From NCBI RefSeq assembly GCF_007197555.1, contig NZ_CP041614.1, positions 2,968,001 through 3,032,000 of the forward strand: a DNA stretch of 64,000 nucleotides. Direction: 5' to 3'. Below are positions 49,685 to 58,426 of the stretch, piece by piece. Made by a program: the position numbers and the translations under genes. This stretch comes from Shewanella psychropiezotolerans. GTDB taxonomy: Bacteria > Pseudomonadota > Gammaproteobacteria > Enterobacterales > Shewanellaceae. The notes under the pieces are model-generated. The model worked only from the letters and a program-made list of their open reading frames with translations. It had not been told where the DNA came from and did no database searches. How positions within the stretch are numbered: the stretch's first letter is position 1; each line of letters begins with the position of its first letter.

Positions 49685-49698
49685 GGCTCTGTTGCAAA
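49685..49698 (+). repeat. Orphan IS6-type terminus
   Basis: GGCTCTGTTGCAAA begins nine bases after the right end of copy 1. It matches ends of another IS6 subgroup (IS6100/IS26-like) and has no transposase attached. The same word occurs at 61823-61836, and close forms at 42683-42696 and, inverted, at 57371-57384. Confidence 0.6.
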
Positions 49699-49722
49699 AA
49701 TTGCTCTTAGCCAGAAAGTGCT

Positions 49723-49764
49723 CCGATTATCTGGTAAATTATTAATAATTTACCAGATAATCGG
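49723..49764. repeat. 42-bp perfect palindrome
   Basis: The 21 bases from 49723 (CCGATTATCTGGTAAATT then ATT) are followed without a spacer by their exact complement, ending CCAGATAATCGG at 49764. It lies 25 bases after the orphan IS6 terminus and 30 bases beyond the stop of the LuxR gene. No T run follows on the minus strand, so it is not a classic terminator. Confidence 0.85.
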
Positions 49765-49794
49765 TAATGTATACGGATCTCGATCATGCTTGCG

Positions 49795-50520
49795 CTATAT
49801 TAACCCTTGTTTAGTTGCACAAACAACCGCCTGAACCTTGTTTTCAACGTTGAGTTTTTTATATATATTTTTCAAGTGATATTTCACTGTTCTCTCTGTA
49901 ATTAAGCAAATCATAGCTATTTCCCAGGAGGTCTTACCTTCACAAGTCCAACCTAGTATTTCCCGTTCTCTTTTCGTCAACGACCCCACTGGAGATATGA
50001 GACGCGTCATGGCTTGAGCTGAAACGGTATTGATCAGTTTTAAGGCCGCAAGCTGCTCCGAGTTGAGTGAACGGCCGCAGACAGAAGTGATAGTTAACTC
50101 TTTATATATATGCCTGGTAGAAAGGTAACCAATACTGGCTCCCTCTTTTAACCCCACATTTTGAGCGCTATCGAGAAAGTTAAGCTGCTTTTCAGACAGT
50201 AATATCATCGAAGGGACAGAGGTCCAATTAAAAGGCTCCCTATATAATTTAGAACAGTTCACTACCGGATCAAGATATTGAAGTTTTTTCCTCTGATACA
50301 AACGGTCCCATTCTGCACTCATTGTCGAAAATCCAAATCCGGAACTAACTACTTTCTCAATATGAATCCTGTTATCCGGACGAATCATGAGAGTCATTAG
50401 GGCAACTCCCTCAACGTCAAGCACATGTTGCAAAGTCTTAGCACTCTGCATTATATCACCATAAGACGATGAAGAATTGAACATTTGATAAATGTGAGAA
50501 ACTTTATTTATACTTAACAA
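49795..50520 (-). CDS. LuxR-family quorum-sensing regulator (solo) with AHL-binding domain
   Basis: The 241-residue protein has an autoinducer-binding domain (about 20-165) and a LuxR helix-turn-helix (about 178-240, LTKREREILGWTCEGKTSWEIA). The six residues conserved in acyl-homoserine-lactone receptors are all present at exact TraR spacing: Trp71, Tyr75, Asp84, Pro85, Trp99 and Gly127 (TraR 57, 61, 70, 71, 85, 113). No luxI-type synthase is in the window, so it is a solo that may sense foreign or distant signals. It is enclosed between IS6 copy 1 and the copy 2 remnant. Confidence 0.9.
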   Translation of the reverse strand: MLSINKVSHIYQMFNSSSSYGDIMQSAKTLQHVLDVEGVALMTLMIRPDNRIHIEKVVSSGFGFSTMSAEWDRLYQRKKLQYLDPVVNCSKLYREPFNWTSVPSMILLSEKQLNFLDSAQNVGLKEGASIGYLSTRHIYKELTITSVCGRSLNSEQLAALKLINTVSAQAMTRLISPVGSLTKREREILGWTCEGKTSWEIAMICLITERTVKYHLKNIYKKLNVENKVQAVVCATKQGLI

Positions 50521-50776
50521 GTTATAAGACCTTATCTCAATCTCAGGGCAAAGAGCGTGATATTTCCCTAAGAAGCTATCAACGCTGAGTCTAGTGTTAA
50601 TGCCATTTTATCTCCTCTTCTAACATTGACTGAATACCGTTAAGAAGTGAGTGGCTAACGAAGGGACTTTGTTGCAATGATCTAGGTCTTTTGATGAATT
50701 TAGACTCTACGCGTCTCTGCGTGAAATGACTAATTTCTGTAAACTTCAGTCGCTCTCAGCCATAACTCAAAAAAGT

Positions 50777-51044
50777 ATAAAGTGTTGCAGTTGAAATACC
50801 TCAATAATATCGTAGAGCAGAGTCACCGAGCGGTGAAGTGGAAGATGCGTACCGCCCTTGGATTCAAATCTGTGTCTGGGGCTGAAGCCACAATAGCGGG
50901 TGTCGAGTTATGGCAAATGCTTCGTAAAGGTCAGATGAAAGATGCTGGTGAAATGACGCTATGGGAGCAATTCTATTCTTTCGCGGCTTAACCGTGTCTG
51001 GAGAATACTGCGATCACTTCCTTTCCCGAAGATGCGACAGAACC
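50777..51044 (+). mobile_element. IS6-family copy 2, 3' remnant
   Basis: The last 268 bases of the same element as copy 1 start at GTGTTGCAG and keep the right terminal repeat (AGATGCGACAGAACC, ending 51044). They encode only the transposase C-terminus (IVEQSHRAVKWKMRT to FYSFAA). The left three quarters are gone. A degenerate IS6-like end, GGGACTTTGTTGCAAT, lies about 115 bases upstream. Confidence 0.85.
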
Positions 51045-51285
51045 TTAAAATCGACTATCGCGTTCAGAAATTAAATCAATCTGAGCTTACTTTTTTTTGC
51101 TGCCGAAGACCTTTTTAAAAGCAAAATCAGTTTTAACATCCAGAAATTTCATTAATATGTTCCTTTGTGCCAGTCATATTTCATGCTCAAGAGGCCCTGC
51201 GCCAGTTAGCCTGCTCGAGGTAAGAGATGATTTTACCATTTCTGTTTTTATTTAACAGGCGTTATCTTGGTAGATACCGATGTCG

Positions 51286-52275
51286 CTATTTTGCTGCTAC
51301 TGCTGTCCAGGGAGAGGGAGGTGTGGTTTTTTCGGCCTCTTGATGGACCTCCTTTATGATTCCCCCTAGTTTGCTTAAAGTGGCTACCTTAATAGAGCTT
51401 TTACGCCACATTAACCCTATCTCCCGATAAGGGACTTCGCCAGACAGCGGCATCACATGCAGGGGTGTATGGTTAAGTATGCCTCCATCAATCGCCATTT
51501 GAGGCAGAAAAGTCGCGCCAGGCTTGCCGCTAATTAATTGGACTAAGGTGTGCAGGCTTGTGACCGTAATGGGGTTGACTTTTCCATGGCTATCAAGCAA
51601 GTGAGCGCGCAAAACTGACTTGGTCATGCAGCTTTCTTCTCGTAGTAAGTGGATACTGTTGCCCGGCAGGCGTTGGATATCAAGCGGCTCCCCCATGGCT
51701 TCTACTAATGTTGAGTGCACGACAAACTTAAACGGGTCTATACCCAGTTTCATATAATGATGCTTACCGACCTCTACAGGTACAGGCTGAGCGACCAGAA
51801 GCAGGTCCAGCTCTCCTCTGGTTAATGCCCCAGTAAGCTGTTCATCGGTATCCTCTGTGACCGTTAGGATTAAATCCGGATAATGTTGTTCGCAGTGCTC
51901 AAAAATAGGCCTCAGCAAGAACGGGGCTATCGTCGGAACACACCCTAACCGAACCTCCCCCGCCATTATACTTCTTTGGTTTTTAACCAATTCGACCAAG
52001 TCATTGGCCTCAGCCAATAATTTTCTGGCCCGCAAAACCACCTCTTCGCCCACGACTGTAAAAGCAAAGGTCTTCCTGAACCGTTCAAGCAATTGGTCGC
52101 CAAGCAGTTCTTCCAAGGTTTTTATACCCGTGGACAGCGTTGACTGGCTCACCCCGCACACTTTGGCTGCGCGGCGAAAGTTTTGCTCTTCGTGCAGGTG
52201 AGATAAATAAATCAGATTCCTAAGGCTGGGTAAGTCATTCATTGTGTTGGTTACTTTTCTTTTTGATTTTGTCAT
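51286..52275 (-). CDS. LysR-family regulator, OxyR-like
   Basis: A winged HTH (about 15-75, FRRAAKVCGVSQSTLSTGI) precedes a LysR effector domain that follows OxyR in detail: TIAPFLLRP, HLLREESCMTKS and the later segment TSLHTLVQLISG with TFLPQMAI. The peroxidatic-type cysteine is Cys216. At the position of the OxyR resolving cysteine there is histidine, so a disulfide switch like that of Escherichia coli OxyR is unlikely. The start at 52275 follows TAGGAGTT. No catalase or peroxidase gene is adjacent. A role in oxidant response is inference. Confidence 0.8.
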   Translation of the reverse strand: MTKSKRKVTNTMNDLPSLRNLIYLSHLHEEQNFRRAAKVCGVSQSTLSTGIKTLEELLGDQLLERFRKTFAFTVVGEEVVLRARKLLAEANDLVELVKNQRSIMAGEVRLGCVPTIAPFLLRPIFEHCEQHYPDLILTVTEDTDEQLTGALTRGELDLLLVAQPVPVEVGKHHYMKLGIDPFKFVVHSTLVEAMGEPLDIQRLPGNSIHLLREESCMTKSVLRAHLLDSHGKVNPITVTSLHTLVQLISGKPGATFLPQMAIDGGILNHTPLHVMPLSGEVPYREIGLMWRKSSIKVATLSKLGGIIKEVHQEAEKTTPPSPWTAVAAK

Positions 52276-52553
52276 AACGTATAACTCCTACCATCACTGT
52301 GGACCACTTTTAGTGCCTCATTTGACTAATAATTGGGGATGGACCTATTGGTTGATACACCGATGAAACAATCTGACGGGGTTAATCCTATTCAGCTGAT
52401 CGTATAAATCGATCGGATCCCGTTGATTGATCTGTTTTGTTGATCGCTGTAACGCAAAGCGAGCTAGGTGTGGAGTTGTTAGTAGCTTTCCACAAGTGCT
52501 CGCTATTTACATTTAAGTGTAGCCCTTATTAGTTATTCGCTGAGGACCTAAAA

Positions 52554-52847
52554 ATGAAGCCAGTTGATTCGAATTGTACTGAGAGCCGCGCCGCAGCAGA
52601 TATGCCACGATTGGATATCGTTTACTTGTTACACAAGAAAGGCCTTTCTCTGAGAAGGGTGGGGCAGGAGGCTGGCTTGGGGCCTGGGACGCTAAGTAAA
52701 GCGCTAGACCGCCCGTGGACCAAAGGTGAGCGCTTGATTGCTGAGGCTTTAGAAATGAAACCTCAAGATATTTGGCCCACTCGTTACGAAAGTATTCGAT
52801 ACGAAAATCGTCCGGTTTCTCTGCATGGGAAACTCAGAGTTAATTAG
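52554..52847 (+). CDS. Ner/Nlp-family small DNA-binding protein
   Basis: The 97-residue protein contains MPRLDIVYLLHKKGLSLRR, then AGLGPGTLSKALDRPW and KGERLIAEAL with IWPTRYE. This is the lambda-repressor-like fold of Ner (phage Mu) and Nlp/SfsB proteins. These act as small transcription regulators. It is divergent from the OxyR-like gene, with about 280 bases between them. A phage or mobile-element origin is possible. Confidence 0.8.
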   Translation: MKPVDSNCTESRAAADMPRLDIVYLLHKKGLSLRRVGQEAGLGPGTLSKALDRPWTKGERLIAEALEMKPQDIWPTRYESIRYENRPVSLHGKLRVN

Positions 52848-53083
52848 GTATAGGGCCCTATGAGGTTGATTACTGCATAGGCTAACCTTCCCCCAAAAAA
52901 AGGGGTGCCCCTTCGATAAAAGAACAAAAAAATACACATATCGCTTTGAGGACGCCTTGGTCTTCTCAGGGGTGTTATGTGAACACTTCATAAAGGAAGA
53001 AAAATGACCAGACTCATTGGCCCGATGGCCACGAATTTACTACTCAGCCTTTCACAGGCATTAATTTATCGGGAGGGGGAGCA

Positions 53084-53647
53084 ATGATAGCAAGCAAACT
53101 TAATCTGTTAACGTCTCTGATGTTATCGACTCTACTCCTGTCGGGGTGTGGCGGTGGCGACTCAGGCTCTGACTCTCCCGCTGCTGGTCCTGTTGTAGAG
53201 CAAGCGCCGGTATCGGCCCGCGACGGCTTTAATGTGGTTGCGCCCGACGAACCGGGTTATGTTGATTTGTCGAGCCTGATAGAGAGTGGTACGGCAGGGG
53301 CTAAGGTAACCGATATTTATCTCGAATCCAGCCAGGGCAGCGGCGAGTGTGGTCAGGTGCAAACGGGTGAAGGCAGTGACATCTTAGGTTTGGGCTTTAA
53401 TGTCACAGTCGAAGGCGCGGCCATTTGTGAATATGGTTATGAAGTTGAAAGTATTGCTTTATCGGGTCAGACTAAGACCCGTGCCAGGGCTAAAGTTATG
53501 GTGGCCAGTAGTGCAGGTGGCTCAGCCGTATTACCACCGATATCGATAGCTATGGCGATTAACGATGTTAATGTCACTGATGTTGAGGCAGCTCTGGGAA
53601 CTGATTTCCCCGCTGGTTATACCTATCTGAAGATTTTAGTGTGTTAG
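53084..53647 (+). pseudogene. Surface lipoprotein with Ig-like domains, 5' part before a frameshift
   Basis: A strong ribosome site (GGGAGGGGGAGC) precedes ATG 53084. The lipoprotein signal ends LLLSGCGGG, followed by a Ser/Asp-rich spacer and a beta-rich domain. The frame runs into a stop at 53645-53647 after TYLKILVC. In the next frame the same stretch reads EDFSVLGDGDV and continues for 2.5 kb. One extra base around 53620 restores a single protein of about 1040 residues. As it stands only 187 residues are made. Confidence 0.75.
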
Positions 53648-56220
53648 GTGATGGTGATGTCACGGTCGACGCGCCTACCTTCTCCATCTCCTATACCGCC
53701 ACGGCTGAAGGTGTGTCACGAGTAGTTTACGCTCTCGAAGGTGATATTGCTGGCGTGCCCGATATCAAGATGGGCACCTTAGATTATGCAGTGTCGGACA
53801 GTTTAAATAATGCGCCGACTGCGGCCAACTTCAGTTATGGCTCAGATGTTGAAATCAACACCAGTGTAGATATTGACGTTATTGACGCTATCAGTGATGC
53901 AGTTGACCTCGATGAGCTGCAACTCATCGAGGTAAAAAGCTATACCGCCAACGTGGCGTCAAAAAATGTCGGTGACTTAACCAACACCGTGTTTACGTTT
54001 GAAGCGCCGACGGCTGATGAGCACTACGTCAGCTATATGGTGTCAGACCATCGAGGCGGCTTCGCGACGGGTATTGTTGAAGTGACGACATTTGATGCCA
54101 ATCAAGTCGCTCAATGGGGTGATATCGAAGAGGGGTTAAAATTATTTACCGCCCCGCATACTAAATTTACTGCAGAAAGTAACGGGATAGACATACAGGG
54201 GTTTTGGCGGGACAGTGCTTATAGCCCAAGTATCGATGTGGCGACATTCACCCTGGCGGGCGCGGTCAATTATTGTAGCACCCGTGGCCGATTACCAACG
54301 CCAGCAGAATTAGTTGATATGCATGCGGCCAAAAGCGCTAAAGTTAACTACCTATGGCCAACGGGTAAACCCTATATCACCGAAGAAGCAGGGACTGCGA
54401 CCTTGGTAGACCTTTCTTGGGCGACCGCTCAACAATCTGCTGCTGGCGGCGACAGTTATTATGTCACCTGTATTGACAGCGGTGGGTTAACGTTTACCGG
54501 CTCAAGCTCCGCCGTAGCAGACGGGGTGAGTACTGCGGCACTGGCTATCGACTTTACTCGTGTTACAGGCCCGGTCGTTGACGCGTCGTTAACAGTGTCA
54601 GTAACTGGCAGTGCCAGCCTTAGCACTTCGGTACTCATAACCGATACTCGGGGCAATGACGATTTTACGCTAACCAATACCAAAGCCGAGTTGGTTACCG
54701 TGTCTGTTGAGTATATTACCGCCCAAAATGAAACTGTTACAACCGTCACAACTGTTGACTTTACTGCCGATGCAAGTACCGCGGCGCTGAATAGTCTGAC
54801 CGTCACTAATGACAATGCAGGTAGCGACGGCAGCATGACCAATGGCTTTAATGCTACTGTCGTGGACGCCTACAACAATGCATTAAAAAATATTTTAATT
54901 GACGTTAGCTTTGACGGTGTGACGCCGCAGTTAGTCGAATTTCCTTCTGCGCTGATAACCGACGCCAGTGGTAATATCAGCTTTAATGTCACCAATACGG
55001 TGGAAGAAAGCGTATTAACCACTGCATCACTGACCAACAGTCAGGGCGTCTACTCTGAGCAAAGCGCGTCAACTAACTTTGTAGAATTACTTCCTTGGGG
55101 GCGCTCTTGTGCTGACTTAGTTTTATCCACCAATGGTTTGGATTATCATTGCCCGATGACTTCGAGTGAGCAAGTCGCTTATTGGGGTCAAGGGAAAAGT
55201 AAAGGTGCCGACTATTACGGTGCTTCTTGGGGACTTTTTAATATGGATGACAGCATAAGTTCTATCTCTGGTGCAAATGCATATTGTAGCCTGTTAGGGG
55301 CAAGTTTAGCGACAAAAGATGAGTTAGTGACCTTTAACGACACCTTTGGTACCACAGCGCCAGAAAATGACACCGACGGTTACGGAGATTTACATGCATT
55401 AAATGGTTGGCCTTATGGTCAGTTTTGGTCATCAACCAGCGCTGGCACTGGTACCTTTTATGGCTTCGACACGGTGACAGACACAGTAACCAGCTTCGCT
55501 GATACAAATAGAAATAGTTTAAAGGTCATCTGTGTCACGCCCACACCGGGTAACCCTGCTACGGCGATGGTAGACAGTATCACCGCACTCACATCGCTGG
55601 CACGTGCTGATGGCATCGCCACCAACTCGTTTGAGGTATTGGTGTTAGATGATACCGGTAAAATGGTGAAAGACGCCTTGGTAGAAGTAACCTTTACGGG
55701 TAGTGCAACCTTAGTCGAAACAGCGCAGAGCTTACTGACCAATGCTCAGGGTTTAGTGCAATTTAATGTTGTTAACACGGTCGAGGAGGATGTCACCGTG
55801 ACCGCTCAGTACGTAGCTTCGATCGCAGGTCTCTCGTCGGTTGACAGCCTAAGCAGTTTTACCGCGTTAAGTTTTGAGGTTGTAGCAATGACAGGAGCCT
55901 TGATGAATTCGACGGAGTCGGATGAATTTTGTGGGGTGAGTGGTGGTGTAGTGGCGTCGAGAGAGCAGTACGAGGAATACTTTGGGTATTACGCACCAGT
56001 CGATGTATTGTTATTGATGTTCCCTGAGCTTGAAACAATACCAGGAAACGACGGGTTGCAGTACGTGGTCATGGCTCACCACCGTCAGCCGGTGCTCCAA
56101 AATTACGAAGCGTTTCCGGTAAACCCAACGAATAGTAATGTTGACATCTATTATCACAACAAGATGGCTTATAGTCTTACTAGCGTGAGGGAGATAAAGG
56201 CGACATTATGTGTGCAATAG
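53641..56220 (+). pseudogene. Surface lipoprotein with Ig-like (Big_1) domains, 3' part
   Basis: The 859-codon continuation is beta-rich and secreted in character. It shows three invasin-type Big_1 repeats with the pattern DGxxTxxxxVxVxD and a closing SFNVTN/QFNVVN (around 54500, 54830 and 55600). Two DUF1566-like modules are interleaved (one with CSTRGRLPTPAELVDM, one with CSLLGASLATKDELV and GQFWSSTS). Such proteins are adhesins or surface-exposed binding proteins. The nominal TTG start at 53641 has no ribosome site, so this part is probably silent unless the frameshift is corrected. Confidence 0.7.
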
Positions 56221-56309
56221 GCCGATGAAGGATGTTACCGAGGCACGGGGAACGTAATAGCCCTGCCAGTGGACCTTTGTGAGCACGCGTAGGTGCTTCG
56301 CCACCCTCC

Positions 56310-56628
56310 ATCGGTGACTCACCTGCACAGCACCAGTTGCGAACATAGTGCGTCACCCGCTCAGCCAGGCCAGTTTGTAAAGCTGGCTTGGTTTGGGCTT
56401 GCTCATAAAGCTTGCGTAATTTGGTTGCAAAATTAGTGAGGGCGCGTTTTCCTAGGCCGACATGGCCGTTTGAGTTGTATTGTAGCCCTAGCCAGTCAAA
56501 ACCTTTGGCGGTTTTACCAATAAAGGTTTTACCGGAATGCTGTAAAGCCGAAGTGGTTAAATTACTGATTGAGTTGTTTGACCGCTTTACGCAGTGTGTC
56601 ATGAGTATTGCGTAACAACAGAAAGAGC
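56310..56628 (-). pseudogene. Remnant of a group II-type reverse transcriptase gene
   Basis: Minus-strand frames carry LRNTHDTLRKAVKQLNQ and, after a frameshift, GKTFIGKTAKGFDWLGLQY, then LAERVTHYVRNWCCAG. The KTFIG...GFDWLG segment is characteristic of the region just after the palm in bacterial reverse transcriptases. The catalytic YADD part is missing, cut off by the IS6 copy at 56629. No intron RNA domain was recognised. Confidence 0.55.
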
Positions 56629-57342
56629 GGTTCTGTCGCATCTTCGGGAAATGAAGTGATCGCAGTATCCTCCAGACATGGTTAAGCAGCTAAAGAATAG
56701 AATTGCTCCCATAGCGTCATTTCACCTGCAACACTTCGATAATATAAGCGGCCATACCGGCGAACCAAAGCTGCCAATTCAAGTTATCCAGAGCCGCGCT
56801 GTTACTTCCACTTTTATCAATGACCACCTTCTCTAGTAAGCCATGCTGCCCGATAGCTTTGTTAAAGAAGTCTCTGGCGGCAGCTTCATCTCGCTTTTCA
56901 CTTAACATAAAATCGATAGTGTCGCCGTATTTATCGACGGCTCGGTACAGGTAAAACCACAGGCCTTTAACTTTGATATACGTTTCATCCATTCGCCACA
57001 AGCCAGACACTGAGCGCTTCTTGCCGTGACGAAACACAGCTTCCAGCAAAGGAGCATATTCCAACACCCAGCGATGGAGCGTCGCATGGTCAACGTTAAC
57101 ACCACGTTCTGCCAGTAACTCTTCGATATCGCGGTAACTCAGCTTATAAGCAACATACCATCGAACGGCCATCAGTATAGTGGCTGAAGGAAACTGTTTT
57201 TGGCGAAGCTTAAGGCCATAGGGGAAATTCACATATCAAATAAAAAGCCAGCTTAACACCACTGCAGGGCTTGACTATTTATCATCTACTTATCAAATTC
57301 TGTATGTAGATCATTTCTTAAACTTCGAGATGCGACAGAACC
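56629..57342 (-). mobile_element. IS6-family copy 3, internally deleted, inverted
   Basis: Both terminal repeats are present (GGTTCTGTCGCATCTT from 56629 and GATGCGACAGAACC ending 57342), but the element is 714 bases against 871 for copy 1. The missing stretch lies between two copies of GGTGAAAT in the intact sequence, which points to deletion across short repeats. Orientation is opposite to copies 1, 2 and 4. Confidence 0.9.
56717..57232 (-). pseudogene. IS6-family transposase (copy 3), truncated
   Basis: The frame starts MNFPYGLKLRQKQFPS and matches copy 1 to Lys171 (IEVLQVK). There the deletion creates a TGA. Asp82 and Asp139 remain but Glu178 and the C-terminus are lost, so it cannot catalyse transposition. 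Confidence 0.88.
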
Positions 57343-57370
57343 CCCTCAAGTTATAGCGGCGAGATCTCAG

Positions 57371-57384
57371 TTTGCGACAGAGCC
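57371..57384 (-). repeat. Orphan IS6-type terminus, inverted
   Basis: TTTGCGACAGAGCC is the complement of GGCTCTGTCGCAAA, the end also seen at 42683. It lies 28 bases beyond the end of copy 3 and has no transposase attached. Confidence 0.55.
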
Positions 57385-57438
57385 AGAGTTCTTCGTAGAC
57401 GAGTGGTGATCTACACGTTTATTGTTAATATGTAGCCA

Positions 57439-58311
57439 TTAGTTTTTTCGGCTTAAGCCTGGTCCGTAACCAAAATGCCGCTTATAAGCTTTAGCAAATG
57501 AATTTTCATTTAAATATCCAACTTCTATCGATACCTTTGAAACCGTCATGCCCTGTCTAAGTAGTTTTTTGGCCTTTGATAATCTTATGTGTGTTAAATA
57601 CTCTAATGGACTTTGCTGTAAATATCTCTTGAAGTGAGAATGAAAGCTTGCGCGAGAATAGCCGCCGATATCAGCTAAACTTGATAAATTCCATTGGTGG
57701 CTGATATTACAAGATAAAGCTTGTAATACTTTTTTCATTTTTGGGTCTTGAAGCGCCTTGAACAATCCAAGGCTAGTGTTCTCATCTTGTAGTAGGTTTC
57801 TGAGCAAAGTGAGAAAAAAAATTTCGCTTAGCCTAGCAAGTACAATTTCATTAGCTTCTGCTCCTTGTAGTGCCTCACTGATTAAACAATCTACAATTCT
57901 ATTGAGTGTCATGTTCATACTCAGTTTCTTAACAAGAATACATGAAGGGAGCTGTGCGATTAGTGGATGTTTTTTGTCTTCATCAAAGTCAAAATATCCA
58001 CAAATCAACCCAGTGGAATTGTCTATGTTCGCTTCGATTGGGTATGAGATAAAGCTATTAGTATTATAAGCTATCTCTTCATTAGAATGATAACTGATGA
58101 GATGAGGAGCATCGTGAGGAAATATGACAATATCACCTTCACTTAATGGTTCTGCGAGATAACCGTCACAATAAAGAAAAGCCCCTCCAGAGCTTATAAG
58201 GTGGAAACTTGCCAGTCCGGTTCCTGAAGTGTCAGTACTCCATTCTCTGCATAACAGTGAGCGGTGGAAAATAGTTGCACTAAGGTAAAACGAAGAGAGG
58301 AGATTGATCAC
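57439..58311 (-). CDS. AraC-family transcription regulator with cupin-type sensor domain
   Basis: The 290-residue protein has an N-terminal cupin-like domain (about 10-120, with SEGDIVIFPHDAPHLISYH). Two C-terminal AraC helix-turn-helix motifs (about 190-285) include LADIGGYSRASFHSHFKRY and VGYLNENSFAKAYKRHFG. The organisation matches the AraC cupin_6 type. It is divergent from the chemoreceptor gene (115 bases between starts), so it may control it and the following EAL gene. The ligand is unknown. Confidence 0.88.
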   Translation of the reverse strand: MINLLSSFYLSATIFHRSLLCREWSTDTSGTGLASFHLISSGGAFLYCDGYLAEPLSEGDIVIFPHDAPHLISYHSNEEIAYNTNSFISYPIEANIDNSTGLICGYFDFDEDKKHPLIAQLPSCILVKKLSMNMTLNRIVDCLISEALQGAEANEIVLARLSEIFFLTLLRNLLQDENTSLGLFKALQDPKMKKVLQALSCNISHQWNLSSLADIGGYSRASFHSHFKRYLQQSPLEYLTHIRLSKAKKLLRQGMTVSKVSIEVGYLNENSFAKAYKRHFGYGPGLSRKN

Positions 58312-58426
58312 AATACATCACTTTTAAGTTGATTGTGCATAACATTTAGATTTTACACCATATCGAACCTCTTCGGATCTCTATATTCTTCCACGTCAAA
58401 TAAAATAAGAGAAAGTGTGAATTGTT

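Noticed and set aside
49723..49764. Rho-independent terminator for the LuxR gene
   Set aside because: The stem is long and A+T-rich, but no T run follows on the minus strand, so a standard terminator call was not made.
54459..54842. A minus-strand Val/Ser-rich gene inside the surface lipoprotein
   Set aside because: It is an open antisense frame produced by the Thr/Val-rich repeats of the Ig-like domains and has no start signals.
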